A DNA stretch of 64,000 bases from the NCBI GenBank assembly GCA_036785705.1, contig JAWUZG010000056.1, positions 6,325,001 through 6,389,000 of the forward strand, read 5' to 3'. Both the position numbers and the translations under genes were made by a program. Positions 48,601-61,400 of this stretch are shown here, in pieces; within the stretch, counting starts at the first letter, position 1, and each line of letters starts with the position of its first letter. The notes below the pieces were generated by a model. The model did no database searches. It worked only from the letters and a program-made list of their open reading frames with translations, and was not told where the DNA came from. Origin of the DNA: Acanthornis magna. Lineage: Eukaryota; Chordata; Aves; Passeriformes; Acanthizidae.

Positions 48601-50241
48601 TTCTGTAAGCCCACTGCCATTCTTGCAGCATGATATGAATGACATCATCTCCTCTTTAAATTTTTGTAAAGTTCAAAGTACAACAGAGATAGAAGAGCCC
48701 AGATTATTATTATTTTATGTCCTAAAAATTATTTACTCTCAGTTACTGACAGGGTTTGAAGAATTCTGTCCCATTTACCTTTTTTTAATGAATTAAAATT
48801 AGTGTTGATATATATTCTTATTTCCAGTGTTGTAGTCCTTAACCTTTCCAGCTTGATTCTTGATTTTTACTTGACAACACTTAAAATTCAACCTGAAATA
48901 CAAAACTATTTCCTTTTGTTTACAGAGTTCTGATTTACCTTGTATATACTATTATGGCATCACTGAAGATGTGCTTAACTGTGGTGACCTGTTACATCTG
49001 TTGAAGTGAACATCAAAAGACCATTTAATCACTTGTAATGTTTTTTCCTTGTCTGGGCCAGGGTTTTGTAAGGGTAGAGTTCTGCTAATGCACACTTCTG
49101 CCGGGAAGCTTCCCAAGGTGGGGCACAAGAGATGCTAAGTGGCAGAAGGAGGATGAGCAGAAGCCATTAACATTTCCCCAGCAAGGTCAAATTTGATGTT
49201 TCCTTTGTTTGTAGTATCCAAATTAAGAAGATGCTTCTCTGCTCTGAGTGTTGCCTCTACATAAACATACTCCTGGGTAATCTCAGGCTGGTCACTTCTC
49301 CTTACCATTAGCCACCCATTAACAAGCTGATTGAAAAGGACCCAGCACAGCTTACACAAAGCACTGACTATTTTCCAGGAAGACCAAATTTCTCATCAGA
49401 TTCATCAACACTTCAGATTATCAATATACAAAATAAAACATTCTTGTTCTGAAAGGGTATGATCACAGGAGAAATCTTTGCATTCTTTCTTCTTTTTTTT
49501 ATTGAAAACATATTGGGGGGAAAAAAAGGTGTTATCTTTCTCTTTTTTTTTTTTTTTTCCTGGAGCCAGTATTACCAGCCATTTTACTTGTACTTTACTA
49601 TTATTATCTAGGTGATGGCTGTGACATGTTGATCATATATGGCAGTGAGAAAATTGATTTCCTTCAACAGAAATGCTTCCAATTTTCCCTGAGCCATAAT
49701 TTTATGTCCACAACAAAATAAAAGGGTCATTTTCCTTAAGATGAGGGAATTGAAATCTTTGATAAAAGCCATAGTAAATGTTGTACTTTTGATTGCGGAA
49801 ATGGCAGTTTTCACAAACATCTCCCTGTCTGTTCTGTGTGTTTCTGGGTGAGAAAAGGAGAGTGAAAGGAGGTAAAAAAACAGCTTTTGGAAAGATTGAA
49901 GTTGCTTTAAGAAGTTCTGTAAATCCACAAATTCCTCCTGGACACAATTGTTTGTTTTCTCAGGGAAAACTTAGGACTCTATTCTTAGCTTTCAGTCAAG
50001 ATTCTCCTTTTCAAAAATTACGCTAGTTAAAGCCACACTTCTCAGTCTCCTAGTTTTATTTATGACTGCCTAATTCTCTTGTATGATTTTAAAGAATAGG
50101 TTTGGGAATTATTTATATAAATAAAATTGCAAAAAAATTTACATTTCTTAAGAGACTATAATCACATCACACCCCCCAAAAGAAAAGTAAATAAACTTTT
50201 TTCCCCTTAAAGAAGGATCTCTTCTATCCTTAATCTTTTTC

Positions 50242-50260
50242 TTTTTTTTTTTTTTTTTTT
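50242..50260. repeat. Poly(T) run, 19 bp
   Basis: There are nineteen consecutive T residues after 'taatctttttc'. It is flanked by two similar 'tctcttctatcctta' and 'tctcttttatcctta' words (about 50218-50232 and 50273-50287), so the run lies inside a small imperfect duplication. Confidence 0.9.
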
Positions 50261-53200
50261 CTCTGAAGGAGTATCTCTTTTATCCTTAAACAATTCTGTA
50301 GCTATGTTTATTAAATTACCATTTCAGGGTAAATATAGGATCTATTGGCTGATGGGATGAAAAGCTACTTAAGACTTATTATTCAGTTTGAAAATTATTT
50401 AAATATATAATAGACATTTTTTAAAAGTTTGTTTCTTCTTTGACTCTCAAGTATGGAAGGTCTGGGAAGTTGACCAGGCAATCCACAAGCGAGGTTTTTA
50501 ATTTAAATTGGTTTTGTTCAATAGTAAGAAGGAAATCTATGCTGAATCCTTGAATATTCAGGAAATCTTGAAAACTGACCTTTTGGTACTTTTCTGCATT
50601 GATCTTTTATGTCCATAGTCCCATGTGTGAGTGTAATGCATGTGATAACGTCTCACTAGAAGTTTTTGCCTCTATCAAACTACACTCTTTGATATCTCAC
50701 TTCTACAAGATGAAAGACTTCCATAATTGGCCTCATCTCAGTTTGGTTTGTGAAGTGGCAAGGGAATTGTGCCAAATCAAAGTTGTATTTCCAGAATTTA
50801 CAGTGAAGGAGACAAGCAGCAAGAGACAAAGCATGAACAGTCTTTTCCCTGGGAGTCTGATCTAAGTTTAGTACCTGAAGACAGACATAAAAAATGGCTG
50901 TTATTTTGACAGAAACACAGAATCAGGTAAATAAGTTTTCTTTTACTTTCATAGAAGTGAGAGAGAGTTTACTCTCTTTGATGGCTTGATCATTTTTACT
51001 TGGATGCGTTTCTCCCTGCATGAGTTTTTTTCAGACTTTCCTTTGCTTATAAATAGGAACATCTTGCAAGAACCCAGCACTTAAGGAATACAGGAGTGTA
51101 AAGTTTTAATTTAGATGCTGAGACAATATTAATATCAAAAGAGAATAATGACTTAGAAGTGTCCTTGCATGTTATGTATATATTGTTCACAACATACAGA
51201 AGATGTGCATTTGACAGAAGAGTTAATCTTGTGATCTCTTTGCTTATTTCATCTGTACTCGAGAGAGGAGAGAGATGGAGGTCAGTTCAGATGGATAGAT
51301 TCTGATTGTTTCACCAGGGACATAAACAGGAGGCTGAAAGTAATGAAACAAGGATAATGTTGAAAAAAAAATCACAAGAGCTTTTTGTGAGACAGTAATT
51401 TTCCCAAAGTCAAGAAAAGTAATTATTCTCTTTTGACTTGGAAGGTATTTTTGTTAATATCATATTAATAAAACCATCATTCTAATTTTTTTTCACTTCA
51501 GTGGATTAGATTGCAGCAAAAAGAAGGCCATGCCTTTTGCACAGTGTTGGGAGGGCTGAGTTATAAGAGGACTTTTGCATTTTGTGTTCTCTGCACAGTA
51601 CATGAGAGAATAGATTAAACAAATTTTTTGAAGTTGCTGCTGATATTGGGGGTTTTTATTGAGGTACCACACACAAGTTCCTCTTGTGCATGATATTTAC
51701 ATGCAGAACTAGTGTCAAGGGAAGCACATCTCGAGGACAAAAGGAATTCTGCACTTTGCTTAGAAGTGCTAGAAAAAAGTCACCAACAAAAATGGAAAGA
51801 ACATAAACAATCAAAAGCAATCCACTTTCTGGTGGAGTGAGCAAAAGAGAGGTAGACAGGTTTAATATGACATTATGTCTCAGCAAATAGAGCCAGCTCT
51901 GTAGCATAAAAAGAACTTGAGAGACAGAAACTGATTCTAGAATGGGAGTTTTCTTCCTAGAATAGACACACTCTTGAGCTTTCCTCTTAAATATTAATTA
52001 AGAAAATAGTGTAAGGATGAAAAAGTTTGGCTCTGAGGTGACATTGATACAAGCAGTGACATTATTGGTGCCTTTTGCTGTCCTCTCTCAGAGAAAGGAA
52101 GAACACAAACACACTGAAATGTTCCTGGACAGCCAAGAGCAGCCTGATCTGACCTTGGAGACTGATAACCATGTTATCCATGGGCTGTGTTTTGCAGCTC
52201 TTTGTTAAGTGTTTGGAATTGCGAATGGTTTATGGTGCACTGGGAGTAATCATCCTCTACAGCTGAGAGTGGATGATGGGCAATGGGATGGCAAGGAGGA
52301 GCTGTGTCTGCTGGAATCACAAGAAAAAGCATACATGGCAGCTAGACGTGCTTGGAAATCTCAGGGTAAATGATTATGCATAACACACACTCTCTATCCT
52401 CTGATTCCCAAAACTTCTAAAGGGAGACTCCTCAGTGTCTTTTATTGTTGTGTAAATGCAAAACAATTTTGGGGCAGAATGTAGAATTGTACAGTTGTTC
52501 TCAGGACTGAGCAGGGCAGGTTCTACCAGGAGCTGCACCTGAGCAATTCTGTTCACTTCTGAGAGCTTGCATACACGTAACTGAGAAAGGAACCTGGACC
52601 ATCTCGGGTATGCAAATCAATAAATGTGTTTGTGATCCAGCTGGCCTCTGGCTCTTCAGCAGAACATTTCCACATGAAACAACTTCTTAGTGATTTTTCC
52701 AAAAGACAGAAAATGCAGTTGTTAAAGTGCAACTCTTCAAGATTCCTTGGAACGCTGGAGACTACCCAGTTTCAACCAGAAGGCAGATTTTAAAGTAAAA
52801 AAGGTGATGAATATGTACCTTATTAGACAATAACAATACTATTGGATATTCCTAATTCAGCTCAAATTTATCGCCTTAACACCTGGGTTTGTCTGACCAA
52901 ATTCCAACAACCCTTACAGGAGGAAAATTTCAACTAGCAAATGTTTTACAAAAGGCACTGTTTCTTTTAATAAAACTCAGATAAAAATAACAGATATTCA
53001 TAGTCAAAGTGGGACAAAATGCATTGAAAACGAAGTCTGAATTGAAAGGGAAAGAAACTGACATCCTGGAAAAGTAAAAAACATTTTGGTACATACTCAT
53101 GAAAAAAATACTTCTGAAAGTGCTGCTTTACAATGCTCGAGTTCACATCCTATACTATGTCTGTAAAGAAAAGTATAAATATTTGCCATTGTCATCCCTA

Positions 53201-54951
53201 ACATTTGCCTGTTATTTTCCTTAGGGAATCTGCATTCTTTAATTCTGGATTGTGTCTACTAGACTAAGGTTATTTGTCCTTTTATTTACTTTCCTTTATA
53301 TTTCCCTGGATCTCTAGAGATTTAGAATTTGTTAGTTTCAACTTTTTCTCTCAGATACTTTTTCCATCATCAAAAATGCTATTTCTTAAGGATCAAATCC
53401 ACACCTACATGATGATAATTTGAGAATCCCATGGGGAGACACTGATAATGCTGCCTGAAAATACCTGCAGATATTTTCAAGTTTTCAAGAACTGCAGAAA
53501 ATGTCTTACTTCTCTAAATGAAACAGATATCATGAGAAACAATATTTTTAGAAAAAGAGAGTAGTATATCAGTTCCAGATATGCAACTGTGGTTGTTGCA
53601 GGGCACACAGTCTGTTTGGAAATTAAGTCCTGAAAATCAAACACAGAATATGCAAAACTAAGACCCATCCAACAGGGTTGCTTCTGAAAATTTGAGTCTG
53701 ACTAAAATATAGATAATCCAAGCATGAATAAAGGAAAAAAACCTGTTCCTGTTTATGCTCAGTTCTTCCAGCTATATTTCCTAGTGGGCAGTTTGCCAGT
53801 ATGGGATCATGTTACCAAAAAATATTATTTCTCTTAGCAGTCAAGTAAATCACTGAAACAAAACACATTGGCAAATGAGAAACAAACCACCAGGCAGACA
53901 ACAGCTACCCTGAACAATGGTGGGGAAGTGGTTGGCACAGCCAAGGTAAGAATCAAGAGAAACCTCAGAAAATATTCAAACAGCTGGGGCAAAGTTCCTT
54001 ATGGATCTCTTACAGGGATATCCTTCTGTGCTCCTTCTGTGGCACAGGCCCAGTGAAGTAAATTGCATTGCACATCCATGTAAATCCATGTAAATTATTT
54101 CCTGTCATATCTGTGAGGTTACTGAGCCCTGTCTGCTGATGGAGCAGTGTAAATGGGACAAAATGGAAGAGAAACTTTACCTCCATAGCAGTAACAATGT
54201 TATATCTGTCTTTGTATCCTGCAAGAATATTGCAGACTCTGTACTGTTTCTCTTTTATCTATTTAAACAGTGCAGAATTTGGTATATTTCATAAGAATAA
54301 AGATTTAGTTCTTTCATGATTCTTAATTCATTTCTCCATGTTTCTCCTCAGTCATCTCATTCAGACATATTTCATAATTCTGTAACATCAAATTTGGTGA
54401 AATATTATTGCATACTCATACTATGGACTGCAGATAGAGATGGTGCAATTGGGGCAAGTTAAATGTTAAATTATTGTTTAAGAATCACACACTGGTGGTC
54501 CCACCATCAGGGATGTAGGTACAAAATTTTATACAAGAGATGAGTCTGATTGCTTACCCCTCATGATACAAGAAGAGAAATTCTTAAATTCAAAGTTGGT
54601 GGTTGGAACCAAAGAGACAATTCCAAAGGTAAAGCAGAGTCCTGTACCTTTTCTTTTTAATGGGTAACTGGCTTCTGACTGTTATTAGAAGTGATTTGGT
54701 GCTTCAACATGCAATAGGCATAGAGTGAGATTTTTCAAAACCATTACACATCTAATTTACATTGACTGAAAGTCCCATGAGACACCTAAATACCTCTGGA
54801 CAACCTTACTGTGTCAATTCATAAAGCTCACTTATCTTTCTTTTTCTCACATGGAGCAAACTCCTGATTTTTGCCGTGTGAATCCCTATAAATTCCTGTT
54901 CCCTTGATGAGGATGCCAAGTTTACATGTAAACAATTTTCAGCTGTTATTG

Positions 54952-54993
54952 GTAAGCAATTTGTAAGCAATTCTTTCTTTTTTTTTTTTTTTT
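54952..54993. repeat. 11-bp tandem plus poly(T) run
   Basis: The unit gtaagcaattt occurs twice (54952-54972, the last base differing), followed by ttctttc and a 16-bp T run (54978-54993). On the minus strand this makes a GC-richer segment ending in A16 and a short duplicated word, which superficially resembles a retroposed tail. No source gene is recognised. Confidence 0.8.
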
Positions 54994-55373
54994 AAATATT
55001 TGTTGCAGTTCTCTGCAGTCACCCTGCTGCTGAGCATGCGGATCAGATTCAGACCAGGGCTGTGTGATGCAACAAGCTGAATTTCTTGACTGACCTTCAG
55101 CCTTCCCCGTCCGTGGCAATATACAGCTTTCTGTTCTACTAAGTGAAATTCAGAAACAGGGGCCAACTGAAAAGTAATTCTTTTCACTCTTTTCAGAAAC
55201 AACAAAAAGGTTGCTTCTGTATTTGAGAAATTCTTTTGCTCATCTCTACTGGAGACTGAATTGTTTATTGTATTGACTGCACATCATTGTGGGCTGGGTT
55301 TTAACAGATATGACAATTTATCTGTATCAAGGATTGGGAGGGTGCTGTTGTGATACATTAAATACCTTTGCAA

Positions 55374-55403
55374 TCTTTTTTTTTTCTTTCTATCTTTCTC
55401 TCT

Positions 55404-55438
<35 letters not shown>
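55374..55438. repeat. Polypyrimidine tract with 32-bp poly(T)
   Basis: The tract is pyrimidine apart from one A at 55392: a T-rich start, TCTTTC and (TC)n units, then 32 consecutive T residues (55407-55438). It is a simple-sequence locus likely to vary in length. No retroposon body is recognised on either side. Confidence 0.95.
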
Positions 55439-55441
<3 letters not shown>

Positions 55442-58400
55442 CACTAAATCTCAGCATGACTATATCCTGCAGTGGAAAATTACTACCATTCAGAAATGTG
55501 CCTTGCTGCATTACGGTTGTATATTTGAAGACTCAAAGCTCTATCTGCAGCACAAAGGCAGGCTCAACAAATGACTTAGCATCTTTGTTCCTTTATCACA
55601 ACATTTTATGGCAGCATTTTCTAAATGGTACAAATCAAGGTATAGTTGTGAAATTAGTATTTTTTGCTCTTTATTTTATATAACAATTATGCATCATCAT
55701 TCAAATGTCATGTTATGGTTAATATCCATCTGAAATTGTTTCTAGTAGCATCAGAATCACTCTATGAATGAATGAATGTTTTTCACAGCACCAGATGACA
55801 AAATTTGTGATTACCTATCTCTTTATCGAAATGATTGCATGGGAAGATATTTAAAATGAGACATTGTTTTTAGACCAAATTCAGAGAGACACACTCCTTG
55901 TCAGCTCTGTATGTAAGATACAAAAGGTAAGAGGATCCTGCTACACCTACCCTTTTGGAGGGTTGATTTTTAAGAATTTCTCTTTCAATATGCACTTGGA
56001 TCCACATTAGAAGCAGTCAGAGGCTTTTAAGGGGAGAAAATCTCAGGACAGTGTACAGAATCAGAGCCAGGGTCATGACCTTGACTATTGATCCAGCCTC
56101 TCTTATTTCCACAGCTTGCTGAGGCTTGTTCTTCCAACCTGCTGGTGTACATTAGAGCAGAAATCCATAACATGGCCATGTTCATCCAAGCACAGGAAGA
56201 AACTAAATTAAATGTTAAAAAACAATCTGAGGCTGGAGTTGGAGACAATTCATCATGATCCTAGACGTCAGGCAGGTAGGATGACCAAGAGTTCCTCAGC
56301 CAATAGACCCCAAACAGAATATGGAGGGTCCTCACTGCCTCATTTGTCAGGTACAGAGCAGATAGTGGGAAAAACACTGAGGGAAAAAAAGTATACCGAA
56401 GGTCAGCGTTTTAATTCCCAACCATGCACAAATATTCATCTTTTGGAATGCAACCTGTAATTGAGGCTTAGGGGAGAAAGGGAGGGTGATAAAAAAATTC
56501 TGACATTAATAAATTAGCAGTCAAAACTAGAAGAAAATAAAATTTAGCATGGAAGTAGTGTAGTAAAAATTGAGGTCCAACTGAGTTCTTACAACTCTGG
56601 AACCCAGATTTAGGAGAGAAAATTTGACTACAGGCTTGAGTAACCTATTAAAATCATCAGTCTCTCTCTTTCACTTTCAAAGGTTTTCTCTGTGGGCTGC
56701 TAACCTTCCTTCTTGATGAAAAGGGTTTGTAGCCATATGATCTGTGATGTATAGAATGGAAAATAAAAGAAAGACTCTGTAGACTGGTCAAACTATATAG
56801 AAACTGTTCTTTGCTTCTCAAACTGTTATTTGTACTAGACACAGAACACGTCCCCTATGTACTCACCCAAAACATGTAACCTAAAGAATCCTTCTCAGGT
56901 GGCAGTATTTTCTTCTGGGAGCTACAGAACATACACACCTTGGCAATACTGTGCAAATATTGTGGTGATTGAAAATATTCACAACCCCCACTATAGTCTG
57001 TGTGGGTGCTGTTCAAATTTTGCTGGCTGGTGAGAAAGAAGAACTTGCCAGTTTTGTGAACATGAATTAAATTTCCTGTTGTGGTTGAATTGTGTTCTCT
57101 ATCAAAACATTGATAAGCAGGTATCTGAGCTGAAAATAGTCTTCTGCCCTTTAATTTTATTCCTAAGTTATGTTACACTATTTGTGCGTTATCAGCATGT
57201 GCTGTTAAACCTCATCATGCTGAATGCCAATCTGATGAAACATAATAAGACATAACACAGTTTGACAGCTAATATTTAAAGAAGAAATCTTATCTCTCAC
57301 TATCTAAATAGCAAAGGGCTCCCATTCAGACACTTAGAGATTCTTAGTGGATATCTTGAGAGAACAGTTAACCTGAGCTTTCTTGGAATGGTTCCCCAAG
57401 ATAGACAGCAGCTTTGTACGTGTGTGAGCTTAAAACACAATGCACTCTCACAGATTGGTAAATTCACACTGAACAATTTCTGAACTTCTTTTTTAATTTG
57501 TACTACTCTAAGCAAGAATATGTAGGAAATGAGAGTGAACAGACGGAATTTTGTTTCCTAGATCTCTCTTACCAAGTACTCTGCATTATCCAAATGAGAT
57601 AATGCATTTTAACAAGCCAATGAAAAACGAGGTAATTTCCAGTTAAAAAATGTGGGAAAGATGTGACATATCAGATATAGGAGTTTGCTGAACATAAATT
57701 CCTGTATGTTGTGAAGCACAAATTGCTCTTTTTTGTTGTCTAGCTCTTTTCAGTTATTCCAGGGTGATTATAATTTCATTTTCCTGCATTATTATTACTT
57801 TCCCTTCACACAGGCTTAACAGAGTACTTGAAGATCTACATATTGATAGAAGATCTGTATTCTAATGCTTTGTCATCTTTTTCAAGAGTCTCAGTTTTTG
57901 GATTGTTACTCTCATCCATCATTAGCCTGATTTCTATCACCAAAAACTAACTTATAGTTAATACTGTTAACTTCCAGTAATTTCAAAATAAAGGAAAATT
58001 ATGGATACTTATGGATAAATATTGGGGTAAAAATACCATATACTGAACACTTGATATAAGAGCATCTCAGGTTTCCTTATTTGGAAAATTTGACTTGAAC
58101 ATATCTGAGATTCGTGATAACTTTCTAAATTGTAAAACCCTTTGAAATTATTCAGGTTGAAAGGAATTTCACTACTAGTGAAAAGATCCATCTGCTTCCC
58201 AAAACATTTTTTTTTCTGAAAATATAGTATCTACTTTATACCTGGCAAAATCAAGCAGATTTTGGACCATGCACATCTGCTGCCACAGAATTGCAGAAAT
58301 CCCCCTGATCCTGACTGTCAAGGCTCTGTGATAATCTCTGTCCAGATGATGAGTTGTGCCCATCCAGAACCCCACTCTGAGAGATGATGTCAGCACAAAC

Positions 58401-61400
58401 CTCCTGATGATGCCTCCTGCCCTCACTGGTGCACGCACCTGTCCTTGCCAGCATGCACACAAGTACCAGCATCAGATAGCCTTGAGTCCTCTGAAAGAGC
58501 TGAAACAAAATGCAAAGCCTTTCTCATTTCATCCAGGTAGGAACTGTTCTTATGGCAGTTCTTTAGCATGCTGTAAGAAAGGGGTAATTCCCAATTGTGC
58601 TGATCATGCTCCATGGCTGTTCCCTGCAAGTCTTTACTCATGACAGTATTTAACTTTCTAGTTTCCCAACAATCAAATAACAGAAAACCTCCCCAACAGG
58701 GTCTGGGATATCCTTTCAGGGAAACTCAGGTAAATTTGGACAAATTCAGCAACATTTTGAAATATTAATTTCCCATAGCATACATAGCACACATACACAT
58801 TTGTGTTGTGTTAATGATTTAGTGTTTTTGAATGAGCAGTAAGAGGCAGAATGAAGGAGAAATGTGTCAGAACTTATGGCTCTGAGAATCCACTAAATAG
58901 CATGACCTAATAAGCTAATATTTTTTAAAAATCAGAAACATGTGTTTCTGAGAAACTTGATATTATATGGCAGCTCTAGACAGTTCAGAGAGCCAAACAC
59001 ATTAATGGCACGTAGATGGCCATTTAGCACCAATTTTGCAGTCACATATAAATCTATATTTAAATACCTTAATCAAGTGTTTACTACATCTTAATAGAAA
59101 AGATTTTTAAAAGTTATCTAAACAGTCTTAGGGTACCTTCAGCTGTGCTTGCTTTCCCTAGACTGAATGTGATCCTACATATTGTTTCACCCTGAAATAA
59201 AAAAAAAAAAATGACACAGGCATTGTTTAGCTAAATGTAAGCTGAACTAGACTGCATCTCTTACAGCATCCCATAAAGACTCTTGAACATTGTTATTTGA
59301 CCATATAGATTACTGAAATGCCATTAAAAAAATTTCCCATTTCATTTGGAATTGGTATTCTAAACTTTTATACCATACTTTTATAACATCTTAAAAAATA
59401 GATTTGAAAACAGTTTTGTGGTACAGTAGTTAGAATGCGAATCTCTATGGTTATGTCATTTTAATTGTTTGCTTAATTTAGCTGTGAAATTTGAGTCACC
59501 CTTTTTATTGCACTCGAGCCCACACTTCCTCTTCAAAATACATCAGTGCAGCTCCCCACTGCTTAGGTGATAGGCAAGAGTGTGTCTGATAATTTGCTTC
59601 ACTGGAGTCCTTGGATTTTATTTTTTGCATGAAGGAAAGTGGCACGAGTATTTAGGTGTGCAGCAATAGAAAGAGAGCTGGGTTTAAAAACAAGACCTTA
59701 ATTCATCGTGGTCTTTTTATGGACTGTAATCCAGTAGAACTCAATAATGTTCTGCAATGAAAAAGGTACCATCAAAAGTAATGTTTGAATCTTTTTTAGT
59801 AGTACTGCACAGTTACGATTGTCTTTTTTAAGACATCACAGAGGACTTAAAGGACTATGACAGATAAATGCAGTCTTTAAAGCTACTCATGCATTCTTAA
59901 TGGACAGCCTGTTAATTTGAGGTCTAGGTCAAGAATTTGAATGCCATTCACTAAACACCTCTTTGTCAACAAAAGCTAGTTTTCCCTTAGGGTAAATTGT
60001 AACTCATTAATTGTAATTAAATTAAACATATGCGACAACTAGAAAACCCAGGGTGCATTCTGTGAGGAACATCATTCCAGCAGTCCATGGCTGAGTGCTG
60101 GGATCTTCAGGGGTTCTGCATATGAGCAGATAATATGTCTACAGCTAAACAATACCTAGTAAGTGTCTTACCCATTTAATATATTTTTGATTAATTTTCC
60201 ATTAGATAGTAAATATAACAAAAATTTTAACATTAAACATCATTTGAGGGTTTTGGCAAGTTTAAGCCAATAGACATGATATTCACGATATTTTGCATGC
60301 TGTATATCAACCATAGAAGATATAATCAATTTTAAGCCTGTATTTATGTTTATGGCAGCAATTAAACAGTGTTAACTGCAGAGACCTTTGTATTTGGAAG
60401 CTCTGTATAATCCATCCTCAGATCTTAAGTTAAATCAGTTTGGTTGTCACAGATGAGTCCCTAATGGGCAATGGTCCACATCACAAAACCATCATGTAAT
60501 TGCCACTATTTGGCATATTTGGCAGTTCCTATTAGGCGAGGCCCAGGACTGAGCTGGTACATTGAAGCGTTACATCACTGCAGACTGGAGACAACAAAAC
60601 AAGGATTGGGATGAAAAATATATACTAGTTTGGACACTGCTTTTCTGGTCAAAATGTAGAAGCAGATTTTATTCAAGAGATTTAGAGGCGTTTGAAGCCT
60701 TTCTGCATGGTGGAGATTTCTATTTTGATCTATACTGAATTAATTGGCTTTTACGCATTTTAGCATTTTCATTTTTACAAAAACTGGTGGGTTTTTTTCA
60801 ATTAATTTGCCATAATTATTATAAATTCATTAAATGCTTCACATATTTTTGGGAGAAAGAATATTTTTATTAGAATGTTTAGTCTGCTTTCATGTGAAAA
60901 AATATAGCTGGCTGAGAAACAGTGTGCTGAATTCTGACACACATGAGGAGAGAGCGAGCTCTGGTGCATACAGATGCTGCAACTGCATTTGTGATCTGAA
61001 CAGTAAGCGGTTAACTTGAAGACTGAGGACATTCAGAAACAGTAGAAAACTGACCTTGTGTTTTTGTTCAGCTGAGATATGTCCTTATAAAAATTCAGTT
61101 AACATGTTCTCTGCAGTTTCCTAGCTGTAACTCTGTTGGGAGCATGTCTCTATTTAAAACACGTGTGTTGTTTAGCATTGCTATTTGTATCAAAATCCCC
61201 ACTGTGAATAGTCAAGTGACAAATATTAAAGTGGGGAACCGTGTATAAACAGGAGTGCTAGGCCCCTTTGAATGCATGTGGAAAATGTTAAATGGAGTGT
61301 AGGGGGAAGATATACCTCATGGAGGAGAAGATATACCTCACCTCTCTCCTATGTTATTTACTCAGGAGAAACATAATAGTATGTGTTATTATTAAACACC

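Larger units (their letters stand above)
44401..55373. other. Non-coding DNA with a CpG-rich islet
   Basis: No gene is recognised. The one compositional outlier is 45403-45600, listed separately. T runs of 16 to 19 bp lie at 49543-49558, 50242-50260 and 54978-54993. An octamer ATGCAAAT occurs at 52610-52617, a word expected by chance in a window this large. The remainder is AT-rich unique sequence. Confidence 0.65.

Noticed and set aside
52610..52617. Octamer ATGCAAAT as a POU enhancer
   Set aside because: An 8-bp word is expected by chance about once or more in a 64-kb window read on both strands, and nothing supports it nearby.
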